Assembly (NCBI GenBank): GCA_030533265.1
Contig: JAUNJM010000009.1
Span: forward strand, 1-45,191
From: Ruminococcus sp.
Lineage (GTDB): Bacteria > Bacillota > Clostridia > Oscillospirales > Ruminococcaceae
DNA: 45,191 nt
Direction: 5' to 3'
The notes under the pieces are model-generated. The model did no database searches. It saw only the letters and a list, made by a program, of their open reading frames with translations, and was not told where the DNA came from. The first letter of the stretch is position 1. Each line of letters starts with the position of its first letter. Of this stretch, positions 15,833 through 25,222 are shown piece by piece. Both the position numbers and the translations under genes were made by a program.

Positions 15833-16408
15833 TCAGCTAAGTTTTTCAAGTAACATCTTCAATGCCACTGCACGGTGTGAAACCTTATTCTTTTCATCAG
15901 ATGATATTTCTGCAAAGCTTTTGTCACCATACATAAATATCGGATCATATCCAAAGCCGTTCTGACCGATAGTATCTGTCGCTATACTGCCTTCACATCT
16001 GCCCTGGACCTCAATTTTTTCGCCGTCTGCTTTTATAAAGCACATCGCACACACAAATCTTGCAGTACGCTTATCTTTTTCGACACCGTCAAGCTTTTTC
16101 AATACCAGTGCAATACGTTCCTCGTTGGTTTCAAGTCCACCATATCTTGCTGAATAGACTCCCGGCTCACCATTCAGATAATCAACCATAAGTCCACTGT
16201 CATCAGCAAGCACACAGCAGTTATCCGTGAGATCAAATATTGCCTTTGCTTTTAGATAAGCGTTCTCGGCAAAAGTAGTTCCAGTTTCTTCCACCTCTAT
16301 ATTTATTCCTGCCTCGCTCTGTGTTATAACCTCATAACCAAGTGGTGAAAGTATCTCTCTTATCTCACGCAGTTTATTTTTGTTGTTTGTTGCCAGTATT
16401 ATCTTCAT
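15833..16408 (-). CDS. rdgB: XTP/dITP pyrophosphatase (HAM1 family)
   Basis: 191 aa. Family motifs are ATNNKNKLREI at the N-terminus, TFAENAYLKA, LADDSGLMVDYLNGEPGVYSARY, GFGYDPIF and SHRAVALKML. The enzyme removes deaminated purine nucleotides (dITP, XTP) from the pool by releasing pyrophosphate. It begins 2 bp after ftsY ends, with AAGGGTG as ribosome binding site inside the ftsY terminus. Confidence 0.97.
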   Translation of the reverse strand: MKIILATNNKNKLREIREILSPLGYEVITQSEAGINIEVEETGTTFAENAYLKAKAIFDLTDNCCVLADDSGLMVDYLNGEPGVYSARYGGLETNEERIALVLKKLDGVEKDKRTARFVCAMCFIKADGEKIEVQGRCEGSIATDTIGQNGFGYDPIFMYGDKSFAEISSDEKNKVSHRAVALKMLLEKLS

Positions 16409-16410
16409 AA

Positions 16411-17589
16411 CTATTCACCCTTTTTTCTGAAAGGAAAACGTAAAAATCGTGATTTGCTTTTTTTCTCAACTGACTGTTCTTCAGTTTCTTCAGCTACATC
16501 AACAAGAGTTTCTTCCTGTTCTTCAACCTGTTCAGCAACATCTTCAAGTGATTCATCTGATTGTTGATCATCAACAAACTCTTGCTGTGGTTGTTCCGAT
16601 TCTTTTTCTTCAACAGTCTGCTCAATTTCCAGATTTTCTTCTTCGTCAATTAAGCGCTCATAGTTGCTTTCAAATTCAATATCGTCCATAAATAAAGCGT
16701 CAATAAATCCGGTTGTCGAGAACGGCTGGAGGTCATCCAGCTTTTCACCCACACCAACAAGCTTTACAGGTATTTTAAGGTCGTCAGTAATGCTGATTAT
16801 AATCCCACCCTTTGCTGTACCATCAAGCTTTGTAAGAATTATACCTGTAATATCCGCAACTTCGTTGAACTGCTTTGCCTGATTTACTGCATTCTGGCCT
16901 GTTGTTGCGTCAAGTGCAAGCAATATCTCCAAAGCACAGCCTTCAGCCTGCTGATGTACGATTCTTGCAATCTTTCTAAGCTCGTCCATAAGGTTTTTCT
17001 TATTATGGAGTCGTCCTGCAGTATCACAGATTACAACATCAGCTTTTCTTGATTTTGCTGCTGTCAAAGCATCAAAAACTACTGCAGCAGGATCTGAGCC
17101 TTCCTTATGCTTGATTATATCTACACCTGCACGCTCAGTCCACACTTCAAGCTGGTCAATAGCTGCTGCACGGAAAGTATCTGCCGCTGCTACGATAACC
17201 TTCTTACCCTGCTTATGAAGCTGATATGACAGCTTTCCGATAGTAGTCGTTTTACCTACACCGTTTACTCCGATAACAAGAATTACTGACGGTGTGGTCG
17301 AAAGGTCAAGTGGTGTTTCATCTCCGAGCATTTCTGCAATGACTTCTTTGAGCATACCCTTTATCTTTGAAGGATCAGTAACACCATTGTTCTTTACTCT
17401 TTCACGCAATTCGTCACATATCCTGACCGATGTTGTAACACCGATATCAGACATGATAAGCGTTTCTTCAAGCTCCTCAAACAGGTCCTCATCAATCTTT
17501 GTAAAAGAGTTGAGTACATTCTCAATCTTGCCCATCATGGAATCTTTTGTTTTTCGAAGTCCTGCTTTGAGTTTTTCAAAAAAGCCCAT
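16411..17589 (-). CDS. ftsY: Signal recognition particle receptor FtsY with acidic C-terminal extension
   Basis: 392 aa. Residues 1-20 ([20 protein letters not shown]) form the amphipathic membrane-targeting helix of Gram-positive FtsY. The N and G domains run to about residue 301: G1 [10 protein letters not shown] (107-116), [11 protein letters not shown] (137-147), [12 protein letters not shown] (189-200) and [10 protein letters not shown] (253-262). FtsY normally ends about here (LQPF-FIDALF). This one adds about 90 residues: Glu/Gln/Asp-rich to about 375, then a basic/aromatic tail [13 protein letters not shown]. It docks SRP-ribosome complexes at the membrane. It lies 30 bp after smc, as in B. 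subtilis. Confidence 0.97.
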   Translation of the reverse strand: MGFFEKLKAGLRKTKDSMMGKIENVLNSFTKIDEDLFEELEETLIMSDIGVTTSVRICDELRERVKNNGVTDPSKIKGMLKEVIAEMLGDETPLDLSTTPSVILVIGVNGVGKTTTIGKLSYQLHKQGKKVIVAAADTFRAAAIDQLEVWTERAGVDIIKHKEGSDPAAVVFDALTAAKSRKADVVICDTAGRLHNKKNLMDELRKIARIVHQQAEGCALEILLALDATTGQNAVNQAKQFNEVADITGIILTKLDGTAKGGIIISITDDLKIPVKLVGVGEKLDDLQPFSTTGFIDALFMDDIEFESNYERLIDEEENLEIEQTVEEKESEQPQQEFVDDQQSDESLEDVAEQVEEQEETLVDVAEETEEQSVEKKSKSRFLRFPFRKKGE

Positions 17590-17619
17590 ATTTCAATCTC
17601 CTGTTCTTATTACATACGC

Positions 17620-20600
17620 TTATTCAAGCTTCATCTGTTTTGTATCTTCCATGTTCATTTTAAGTAACTTTGAAATACCGTTTTCCTGCATAGTTACACC
17701 ATAAAGCACATCCGCTTCCTCCATTGTACCACGCCTATGAGTAATGGTGATAAACTGTGTTGTATCGGTGAATTTGTGCAGATACTGTGCATATCTTGAC
17801 ACGTTGACGTCATCAAGTGCTGCCTCTATCTCGTCAAGCAGACAGAATGGCGACGGACGCACTTTGAGTATCGAGAAGTAAATCGCAATCGCTACAAATG
17901 CCTGCTCTCCACCTGAAAGCGACATAAGATTCTTTATGACTTTACCAGGTGGTTCAACCTTTATGTCAATACCACATTCAAGTACGTTTTCAGGATCAGC
18001 AAGTATAAGTTCTCCATGACCTCCACCAAACATTTCAGTAAATATTTTCTTAAAATTTTCATTGATTTTATAGAAACTATCAGTGAAAATAGCTTTCATA
18101 TTCTCTGTAAGGTCACTTATAAGGTCCTCAAGCTCCAACTTTGATCTTGTAACATCACCAAGCTGTTCACTCATGAACTCAAATCGCTCGGACACCTCTG
18201 CATACTCCTCGATTGCTCCAAGGTTGACATTACCAAGTGCTTTTATCTTGCCTCTCAACTCAACAAGCTGTCTGTTGGCATCAGTAATGTTCTCAAAGCT
18301 TTCAGCTCGTTGCTGAGCCTCGGTTCTTGTAAGCTCATACTCGTCCCAGAGCTGTCCGGCAAGTTTATCAAAATCAGCCGTAACCGAAATCTTTCGCTCA
18401 GAAAGCCTTGTTATCTCAGCAGAAAGAGTTTCTTTTTCTTCCATTTTTATTTTTTGCTGTGAACGCAACTGATTTGCCTGCTTATCAAGCTCCATATGCT
18501 CACGTCTTGCAACAGATATAGCCTTGTCAATCTCGGCAACTCTACCATCAGAGCCAGACATTCTCTCTTTGATAAGCTCAATTTCACGTTGTTTATCATG
18601 AATATCTTTCTCGCTCATGATTATCTTCTCATCAAGCTTACCACTGTCGTTATCATTACTCTCGATAGTCGAAACAAGCTGTTCTATCGACAACTGACAG
18701 CTTTCCCTGTCCTTTGAAACCTCAATAGCTTTCATTCGCATATCAGCAAGCTGTATTGTCAATGATTCACGCTTTACTTTCAGTTCAGATAGCTTATTCT
18801 GAGAGCTTTCAAACTCAGCCTCTTTTTCAAAAATATCCTTGTCAATCTGAGTAAGATTCTTATTGGATTCCTCAAGTTCCTTTTCGTTTGCTTTGATTTT
18901 CGATTTGTATTCTTCGAGCTTCATATCTATGCTGTCAAGCTGTTCTTCATACTGTGCTCTGATCTCACAGCCACGTTTTATTTCCATATCCAGCTTTAAA
19001 ATCTCGTTGTTTACAAGTGAAATCTGCTCTTTTGCACTCTCCATATCGGCAAAAAGCTTTGCTGTTTCCTGCTTGAGATGTTCTACCTTCAGGTTTATCT
19101 TTTCATGCTCTGACTTGAGTTTTTCAGTCTGCTGTTCGATAGCCTTTATTTCACTTTTTCTGGTAAGAATACCAGTGGTTTTAGAAACGCTACCACCTGT
19201 GAAATAACCTCCCGCATTGATAATCTGACCGTCAAGAGTGACTATCTTGAACTTATATCCATACTTCTTTGCAATGACTGACGCAAGGTCAATATCTTCA
19301 ACAATACAGACACGTCCAAGCAGTGAGTTTATTACTCCACTGAATTTTTCATCAGCCTTTGCAAGGTCACAACCGAGTGCAACAAAGCCCTCCTCATTTT
19401 CAAGATCCTTGTCGAGTCTTGTACCTTTAACTGATGTCAATGGCAAGAATGTAGCTCTGCCTGCTTTTGATTCCTTCAGAAGTCGGATTCCACGCTTTGC
19501 ACTTTCTTCATTCTCTACGACAATGTTCTGCAAAGATCCTCCGAGTGCTGTTTCGATAGCGACGTTATACTCAGGTTCAACTGTAATTATCTGTGCCACA
19601 GAACCAAAAACGCCACTGATCCTGCCCTGCTTTGAAGCCTTGATAATATGCTTAACGCTGTAAGCAAATCCCTCCATTGAATTTTCAAGATCGTTAAGCA
19701 AATTAAGCTTCTGCTGACATTCTCTCAGCTTTATATCATTATCAGAAAAATCTTTTAGTGACTTTTCAAGGTTATCATTCTTAGCAGAATAAAGCTTCTC
19801 AAAACCTGCAAGCTGATTGGTACTTTCTTGTGATTTTTCTTCAAGCTCCCGCTTCGATGCTCTAAGGTCATTTATCTCTTTTGATATGAATTTTTCCTTT
19901 GATTCAAGTTCATTTTTATTTTCAATAGTCTGTTCAACGGCAGTTTCAATATCAGAAAGAGTATTCTTTCCAGCCTCAATTTTAAAACTGTATTCTGATT
20001 TTTTCAGATACAGACTGTTTATTTCACCTGATGAATCAGCAATGCTTTTGTCAAACTGCTCAGAGATACTCCTGAACTCCTCAAATTCTTTTTCTTTTTC
20101 AGAAATTTCACTTTCAAGTTGTTGTGCATCCTTATCAAGACGTATTAAATCTTCCTTACGTTTGCCAAGCTCTGTTTCAAGGAAATATTTTGAATTCCTC
20201 GATTGCTCAATCTGCTCTTTGAGCTGTAAAATGCCGTCTTCAAGGTGAGCTATATCATTTTCAAGAACTGCAATCTTTGCTCCGGATTCAGAATTTTCAA
20301 GCTCAACTTCATGAATTTTCTCTTTAAGCTCGTCAATTTTTGCTGACTTCTCAGCACTTATTGAAAAAGAATCCTCTATATCGTTTTCAAGCTTATCAAG
20401 CTCACTTGTAAGCTGTGAATACTGCTTATCAAGGTCGGACAACTTTGCATCAAACCCGTTAAGCTCCTCTGTATATTTATCAAGCTTATACACCCATACA
20501 GAAATTTCAAGCTTACTTTTTTCGTCATCAAGCACTCTGAACTGTTTGGCTTTTTCCGATTGTTTTTTAAGTGGTCCGATACGTCCTTCAAGTTCTCCAA

Positions 20601-21183
20601 GAATATCGTTAAGCCTTGAAATATTATCCTCAGCTGATGCAAGCTTTCGCTCCGCCTCAGCTTTTTTATATCTGAACTTTGAAATTCCTGCTGCTTCTTC
20701 AAAAATTTCACGACGTTCAGTCGATTTGCTACTAACAATATCAGCAATTCTGCCCTGCCCGATAATCGAATAACCATCACGACCAAGGCCGGTATCCATA
20801 AACAGCTCAACTACGTCCTTCAAACGCACATTCGCTCCGTTTATCATATACTCACTGTCACCGTTTCTGTACAGTTTTCTGGACACAGAAACTAAGTCAG
20901 AGTCAAAATTAAGTGACCTGTCTTCGTTGTCGATAGTGAGGGTAACGTGAGCAAAGCCTGCTTTAGGTCTTGTTTTTGTGCCAAGAAAAATAACATCCTC
21001 CATCTTACCACCACGCAAGGTTTTTGAAGATTGCTCTCCCATTACCCAACGCATAGCATCACCAATGTTGGATTTTCCTGAACCGTTCGGTCCCACAACA
21101 GCTGATATGCCTTTATTAAAATCAAGCTTTATTTTATCGGGAAAAGATTTAAAACCCTGTAATTCAAGTGATCTTAAATACAT
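17620..21183 (-). CDS. smc: Chromosome segregation ATPase Smc
   Basis: 1187 aa, full length. Walker A is GPNGSGKSN (31-39). Long coiled coils flank a hinge around residues 510-660 (RISGVFGSVAQIITVEPEYN). The ABC signature LSGGEQAFVAIAIYF and Walker B PFCLLDEIEAALDD are at the C-terminus. The ring-shaped condensin Smc-ScpAB compacts and separates chromosomes; scpA and scpB are not in this window. AGAGGA precedes the ATG, which lies inside the end of the upstream radical SAM gene (20-bp overlap). The rnc-...-smc-ftsY order is classic Firmicutes. Confidence 0.99.
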   Translation of the reverse strand: MYLRSLELQGFKSFPDKIKLDFNKGISAVVGPNGSGKSNIGDAMRWVMGEQSSKTLRGGKMEDVIFLGTKTRPKAGFAHVTLTIDNEDRSLNFDSDLVSVSRKLYRNGDSEYMINGANVRLKDVVELFMDTGLGRDGYSIIGQGRIADIVSSKSTERREIFEEAAGISKFRYKKAEAERKLASAEDNISRLNDILGELEGRIGPLKKQSEKAKQFRVLDDEKSKLEISVWVYKLDKYTEELNGFDAKLSDLDKQYSQLTSELDKLENDIEDSFSISAEKSAKIDELKEKIHEVELENSESGAKIAVLENDIAHLEDGILQLKEQIEQSRNSKYFLETELGKRKEDLIRLDKDAQQLESEISEKEKEFEEFRSISEQFDKSIADSSGEINSLYLKKSEYSFKIEAGKNTLSDIETAVEQTIENKNELESKEKFISKEINDLRASKRELEEKSQESTNQLAGFEKLYSAKNDNLEKSLKDFSDNDIKLRECQQKLNLLNDLENSMEGFAYSVKHIIKASKQGRISGVFGSVAQIITVEPEYNVAIETALGGSLQNIVVENEESAKRGIRLLKESKAGRATFLPLTSVKGTRLDKDLENEEGFVALGCDLAKADEKFSGVINSLLGRVCIVEDIDLASVIAKKYGYKFKIVTLDGQIINAGGYFTGGSVSKTTGILTRKSEIKAIEQQTEKLKSEHEKINLKVEHLKQETAKLFADMESAKEQISLVNNEILKLDMEIKRGCEIRAQYEEQLDSIDMKLEEYKSKIKANEKELEESNKNLTQIDKDIFEKEAEFESSQNKLSELKVKRESLTIQLADMRMKAIEVSKDRESCQLSIEQLVSTIESNDNDSGKLDEKIIMSEKDIHDKQREIELIKERMSGSDGRVAEIDKAISVARREHMELDKQANQLRSQQKIKMEEKETLSAEITRLSERKISVTADFDKLAGQLWDEYELTRTEAQQRAESFENITDANRQLVELRGKIKALGNVNLGAIEEYAEVSERFEFMSEQLGDVTRSKLELEDLISDLTENMKAIFTDSFYKINENFKKIFTEMFGGGHGELILADPENVLECGIDIKVEPPGKVIKNLMSLSGGEQAFVAIAIYFSILKVRPSPFCLLDEIEAALDDVNVSRYAQYLHKFTDTTQFITITHRRGTMEEADVLYGVTMQENGISKLLKMNMEDTKQMKLE

Positions 21184-22177
21184 TAAAAACGTCCTCTTTT
21201 ATACGAATCTCGTCTTTTTGAAGTGACTTATCCACTTTAAAATTTATGTTATAATTATTTTCGTCAAAAAATATTCTATTGGCTTTTTTGTGTCCGACAG
21301 CCATGCTTACAGATGATGGTGAAACATATACTACTGTGTTTTCACCCTGTTTTGCAAGCTTTAGAATTACATTTCTAAAAAGCCTTGAAACACATATTTC
21401 ACGGAATGCAGGATGGTAAAATCCTGCTATCATATTATTTTTTAGAGCTTCTGATGAATGGAGTCCACATCTTATGACTCTGATCCCAGCCTTGTAAAAA
21501 CAGGTAAGCATTTTTGCGCAAAGCTCAATCAATTCATCAAAATCTCTTAGCTTATATTCTCCTGATTCATAATATTCAGCAAGTTTTGTTTCTTTTAATA
21601 TAGCTACAGGATATATGCGAACCGTTTTCGGCTGAAGCTTTATTATCTCGTTCATTGTGTGAATGTCGTCATCATCTGTTGACAGATAGAGTCCTGTCAT
21701 CATCTGCAATCCCAATTCAAACCCGTATGACTTTATAATCTCTGATGCCTTTACTACGTCTGCAGATGTATGACCACGCTTGTTTGCATCGAGCACTCGA
21801 TCGCTCATCGACTGTGCTCCAAGCTCGATTGATGTCACCCCATATCGTTTCAAAGTAATAAGTATCTCGTCATTAATACAGTCAGGACGAGTTGAAATTC
21901 TAATACCTCTGAACTTTCCTTCACCAACAAATTCATACGCAGATTCAAGAAGTTCAAGCATATATTCTCTCGGTATAGCTGTGAAGCTTCCTCCAAAAAA
22001 AGCAATTTCGGTATGGTGAAAATCTTTAATTTCAGTCAATGCCTGTGTGCACACTCTTTTAACATCATCTGCATGAGGTATCTCCTGCACACCTGTGATA
22101 GTACGCTGATTGCAGAATGAACACATATGCGGACAGCCAACATGGGGTACGAAAATTGAAATATTGCTGTGTGACAT
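21164..22177 (-). CDS. Elp3-like radical SAM protein without acetyltransferase domain
   Basis: 337 aa. The cluster motif is CPHMCSFC (three Cys, CxxxCxxC) near residue 15, followed by FFGGSFTAIP, ISTRPDCIN, SIELGAQSM and IYPVAILKET, the Elp3/YhcC-type radical SAM domain. The C-terminal GNAT acetyltransferase domain of true Elp3 is absent; instead there is a short CGLHSSEALKNNMIAGFYHPAFRE region. Clostridia keep this gene between rnc and smc. Its substrate is unknown; tRNA modification is the family-based guess. It starts 1 bp after rnc and overlaps smc by 20 bp. Confidence 0.88.
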   Translation of the reverse strand: MSHSNISIFVPHVGCPHMCSFCNQRTITGVQEIPHADDVKRVCTQALTEIKDFHHTEIAFFGGSFTAIPREYMLELLESAYEFVGEGKFRGIRISTRPDCINDEILITLKRYGVTSIELGAQSMSDRVLDANKRGHTSADVVKASEIIKSYGFELGLQMMTGLYLSTDDDDIHTMNEIIKLQPKTVRIYPVAILKETKLAEYYESGEYKLRDFDELIELCAKMLTCFYKAGIRVIRCGLHSSEALKNNMIAGFYHPAFREICVSRLFRNVILKLAKQGENTVVYVSPSSVSMAVGHKKANRIFFDENNYNINFKVDKSLQKDEIRIKEDVFNVFKIT

Positions 22178-22178
22178 A

Positions 22179-22877
22179 TTACACCATTATACCCATAAGC
22201 TCAAGTGCTTCTCTTGCAGCCGCCTGTTCAGCATTTTTCTTTGAATGTCCTGAACCCTCACCTATAACGTTGTTGTTCAGACGTACCTGCACAGTGAAAT
22301 TCTTGTCATGGTCAGGACCGGATTCGGATTCGAGAAAATATTCTATCTTTTCTTCTGGATTTTTCTGAATTATCTCCTGCAACATTGTTTTATAATCATG
22401 AAAACTTTTTGCTCCCTTTGGAGAAATGTCCTGCGGAATAAACGACAAGATATACTTTGAAACAGGTTCTATTCCACCGTCAAGATAAATTGCCGCAATA
22501 ACTGCTTCAAAAGCGTCAGAAATAATTGATGGACGAGTTCTTCCACCTGTAAGTTCTTCACCTTTTCCAAGAAAAATATACTCTCCCAGATCTATCTTTT
22601 TTGAAAACTCAAACAAAGATTTCTCACACACAAGCGAAGCTCTTAGCTTTGTAAGCTCACCCTCAGGAAGATGCTTGAAATGCTCAAATATATAGTCGGA
22701 TACAACTATTGAAAGCACTGAATCTCCCAGAAACTCAAGACGTTCATTACTGTTTCTATGCTTTTTGTTCTCATTTGCAAATGATGAATGTGACAATGCT
22801 TCGTAGAGAAGTCTGTCATTATTAAATTTATAGTTTATCTTTTGCTGAAATTGTTCCATGCGCTGTTTTTCATTCAT
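22179..22877 (-). CDS. rnc: Ribonuclease III
   Basis: 232 aa. The RNase III signature ERLEFLGDSVLSIVVSDYIF (acidic catalytic residues) is near residue 45; a second acidic cluster is in SDAFEAVIAAIYLDGG. The C-terminal dsRNA-binding domain (DYKTMLQEIIQK to GSGHSKKNAEQAAAREAL) is complete. It cuts double-stranded RNA in rRNA processing and mRNA decay. It lies 6 bp after plsX; the acpP gene that often sits between them is absent. Confidence 0.98.
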   Translation of the reverse strand: MNEKQRMEQFQQKINYKFNNDRLLYEALSHSSFANENKKHRNSNERLEFLGDSVLSIVVSDYIFEHFKHLPEGELTKLRASLVCEKSLFEFSKKIDLGEYIFLGKGEELTGGRTRPSIISDAFEAVIAAIYLDGGIEPVSKYILSFIPQDISPKGAKSFHDYKTMLQEIIQKNPEEKIEYFLESESGPDHDKNFTVQVRLNNNVIGEGSGHSKKNAEQAAAREALELMGIMV

Positions 22878-22883
22878 ATTGAT

Positions 22884-23882
22884 TTATGCCTCTTTCATTG
22901 ATTCAATAGCACTGCTGATCTCATCAATAACCTTAGTTTCAGTAAACTGTTTAGCCTGTCTGATTGCATTATAGAAAGCCTTCGCATTACTACTTCCATG
23001 AGCCTTGATAACAGGCTTTGCTGTTCCAAGAAGTGGTGCTCCGCCATATTCTGAATAATCAACCTTTTTCCTGAATTCCTTTACATTGCCAAGAACCATA
23101 AATGCTGCAAGCTTTGACTTGAAATCCTTTGTAAGTATTCCTTTCAGCTCACCAGCAAAGAATTTTGCCATACCTTCATAAAGTTTTAAGAGCAGATTTC
23201 CACTGAAACCATCTGTGACAACAACGTCACAATCCCCCATAGGAATCTGTCTTGCTTCTATGTTACCTATAAAATTTACCGGTGCTGATTTTAGCTGTAT
23301 GTATGTTTCAAGTTCAAGATCCCTGCCTTTTGATTCCTCTGCACCAATATTTGCAAGACATACCTTTGGCGACTCAACTCTGAGTATCTTGTTCATATAT
23401 GCAGATCCCATGATTGCAAATTGTACAAGCATCTCAGGACGGCAATCTGCGTTTGCTCCACTGTCAAGAAGCATTACAGGATTACCTGCTGTCGGCAAAA
23501 TAGTTGCAAGTGCAGGACGCTTGATACCTTTCTGACGTTTAACAATAAACGTAGCTCCAACTACCAAAGCACCTGTTGAGCCTGCCGACACAAAAGCATC
23601 ACCCTCACCATCAGAAAGCATTTTCATACCAACTGCCATTGAGCAGTCCTTTTTACTTTTTATAACATTAGTTGGCTCTTCGCAGACATCAATTACTGTG
23701 TCAGCATGTTTGATTATGAGCTTAGAAATGTCAACTCCATTATCAGTAGCACATTTTTTTATCGTTTTTTCATCACCGACAAGTGTTATGTCAATATTAA
23801 AATCCTTTTGTGCTTGTGATGCACCCTTGAGCACTTCAAGAGGAGCATTATCTCCACCAAATGCATCTATTACAATATTCAT
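22884..23882 (-). CDS. plsX: Phosphate acyltransferase PlsX
   Basis: 332 aa, the standard length. Family stretches are IDAFGGDNAPLEVLKG at the N-terminus, SAGSTGALVVGATFIVKRQKGIKRPALA, and VVTDGFSGNLLLKLYEG. It converts acyl-ACP to acyl phosphate at the membrane surface, the donor for PlsY in phospholipid synthesis. AAAGGA precedes the ATG. No fab or acpP genes adjoin it, unlike B. subtilis where plsX begins a fatty-acid operon. Confidence 0.98.
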   Translation of the reverse strand: MNIVIDAFGGDNAPLEVLKGASQAQKDFNIDITLVGDEKTIKKCATDNGVDISKLIIKHADTVIDVCEEPTNVIKSKKDCSMAVGMKMLSDGEGDAFVSAGSTGALVVGATFIVKRQKGIKRPALATILPTAGNPVMLLDSGANADCRPEMLVQFAIMGSAYMNKILRVESPKVCLANIGAEESKGRDLELETYIQLKSAPVNFIGNIEARQIPMGDCDVVVTDGFSGNLLLKLYEGMAKFFAGELKGILTKDFKSKLAAFMVLGNVKEFRKKVDYSEYGGAPLLGTAKPVIKAHGSSNAKAFYNAIRQAKQFTETKVIDEISSAIESMKEA

Positions 23883-23887
23883 ACTAA

Positions 23888-25222
23888 TTATCCTTTCACA
23901 TTAACGTCAAACATTTTCAGGCAACTATCAAGATCTCTAAGACCTCTGTCGGCTATCACCTGATATCTTTCCTTTTTATCTCTGATTCTTTCAGGAAGCT
24001 CAGGAAGTATTCCCATATTGCAACCCATAGGCTGAAATTTCTCGACTGTCGGATCGCTGATATACTTTGACAAAGCTCCAAGCATTGTTGTTTCAGGCAA
24101 GGTAACCATAACCTTATCTGAAAGCATTCTTGCCATATTAAGCCCTGCCATAATACCGCTTGCTGCCGATTCGATATAGCCCTCTACGCCTGTCATCTGA
24201 CCAGCAAAAAATAGATTTTCACGTTCACGCATATTAAAATGCTCAGTCAGAAGCTTTGGTGAATTTATAAAAGTATTCCTGTGCATAACACCATATCTCA
24301 CAAACTCGGCATTTTCAAAACCTGTTATCATTGAAAATACTCGTTTTTGCTCAGCAAATTTAAGATTAGTCTGAAATCCGACAAGATTATAGAGTGTTCC
24401 CCGTGAGTTCTCAGCCCTGAGTTGTACGACTGCATAAGGACGCTTACCCGTTCTCGGGTCAGTGAGTCCAACTGGCTTCAATGGTCCGAAACGCATAGTA
24501 TCCTCTCCACGCTTTGCAAGCACTTCAATCGGCATACAGCCCTCGTACACTTTAAAATTATTCTTAGCAAAATGCTCCTTATCATGCTCTTTCAAGGGTG
24601 CGGATTCAGCCTCGATGAGTTCGTTATAAAACGCCTTATACTCGTCCTTATCCATCGGACAGTTTATATAATCAGCTTCGCCTTTTCCATAACGTGAAGC
24701 AAAGAATACTTTCTCTTTATCAAGACTTTCATAAGTCACTATAGGAGCTGCTGCATCATGAAAATATAAATAATCTCCACAAATTCTTCTTACATCCTCA
24801 GCCAGAGCGTCAGATGTCAACGGACCAGTAGCAACAATAACATTTTCATCAGGAATTTGTGTTACCTCGTCCTCAATGACTGTGATATTTGCGTGAGAGC
24901 GTATTTTTTCAGTGACCATATCAGAGAACTTTTCCCTGTCAACAGCCAACGCTCCACCTGCTGAAACTTTGGTCTTTTCAGCACACTCCATAATAAGCGA
25001 ACCGAGTCTACGCATTTCCTCCTTTAACATTCCTGCTGCTGATGCGATACACTCAGCTTTCAAGGAGTTTGAACACACAAGCTCAGCAAAACCTTTATAC
25101 TTATGTGCAGGAGTGAACTTTTTCGGTTTCATTTCATAAAGCTCAACCGAAACACCTGCATTTGCAAGTTGCCATGCTGCTTCACAACCTGCCAGTCCAG
25201 CACCGATAACCTTAACTGTCAT
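23888..25222 (-). CDS. trmFO: Folate-dependent tRNA (uracil-5-)-methyltransferase TrmFO
   Basis: 444 aa. The start at 25222 (MTVKVIGAGLAGCEAAW) puts the FAD-binding GAGLAG motif at residues 7-12 and has AGAGGA upstream; a start six codons earlier lacks spacing. Other landmarks are ELYEMKP, CSNSLKAE, GALAVDRE and FFAGQMTGVEGY. The enzyme makes ribothymidine-54 in tRNA using methylenetetrahydrofolate. It overlaps the topA stop by 11 bp, the same topA-trmFO order as B. subtilis. Confidence 0.97.
   Translation of the reverse strand: MTVKVIGAGLAGCEAAWQLANAGVSVELYEMKPKKFTPAHKYKGFAELVCSNSLKAECIASAAGMLKEEMRRLGSLIMECAEKTKVSAGGALAVDREKFSDMVTEKIRSHANITVIEDEVTQIPDENVIVATGPLTSDALAEDVRRICGDYLYFHDAAAPIVTYESLDKEKVFFASRYGKGEADYINCPMDKDEYKAFYNELIEAESAPLKEHDKEHFAKNNFKVYEGCMPIEVLAKRGEDTMRFGPLKPVGLTDPRTGKRPYAVVQLRAENSRGTLYNLVGFQTNLKFAEQKRVFSMITGFENAEFVRYGVMHRNTFINSPKLLTEHFNMRERENLFFAGQMTGVEGYIESAASGIMAGLNMARMLSDKVMVTLPETTMLGALSKYISDPTVEKFQPMGCNMGILPELPERIRDKKERYQVIADRGLRDLDSCLKMFDVNVKG

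Noticed and set aside
17620-21183. Several open frames on both strands within smc
   Set aside because: They are shadows in a long coiled-coil gene; none has a ribosome binding site or a known domain.
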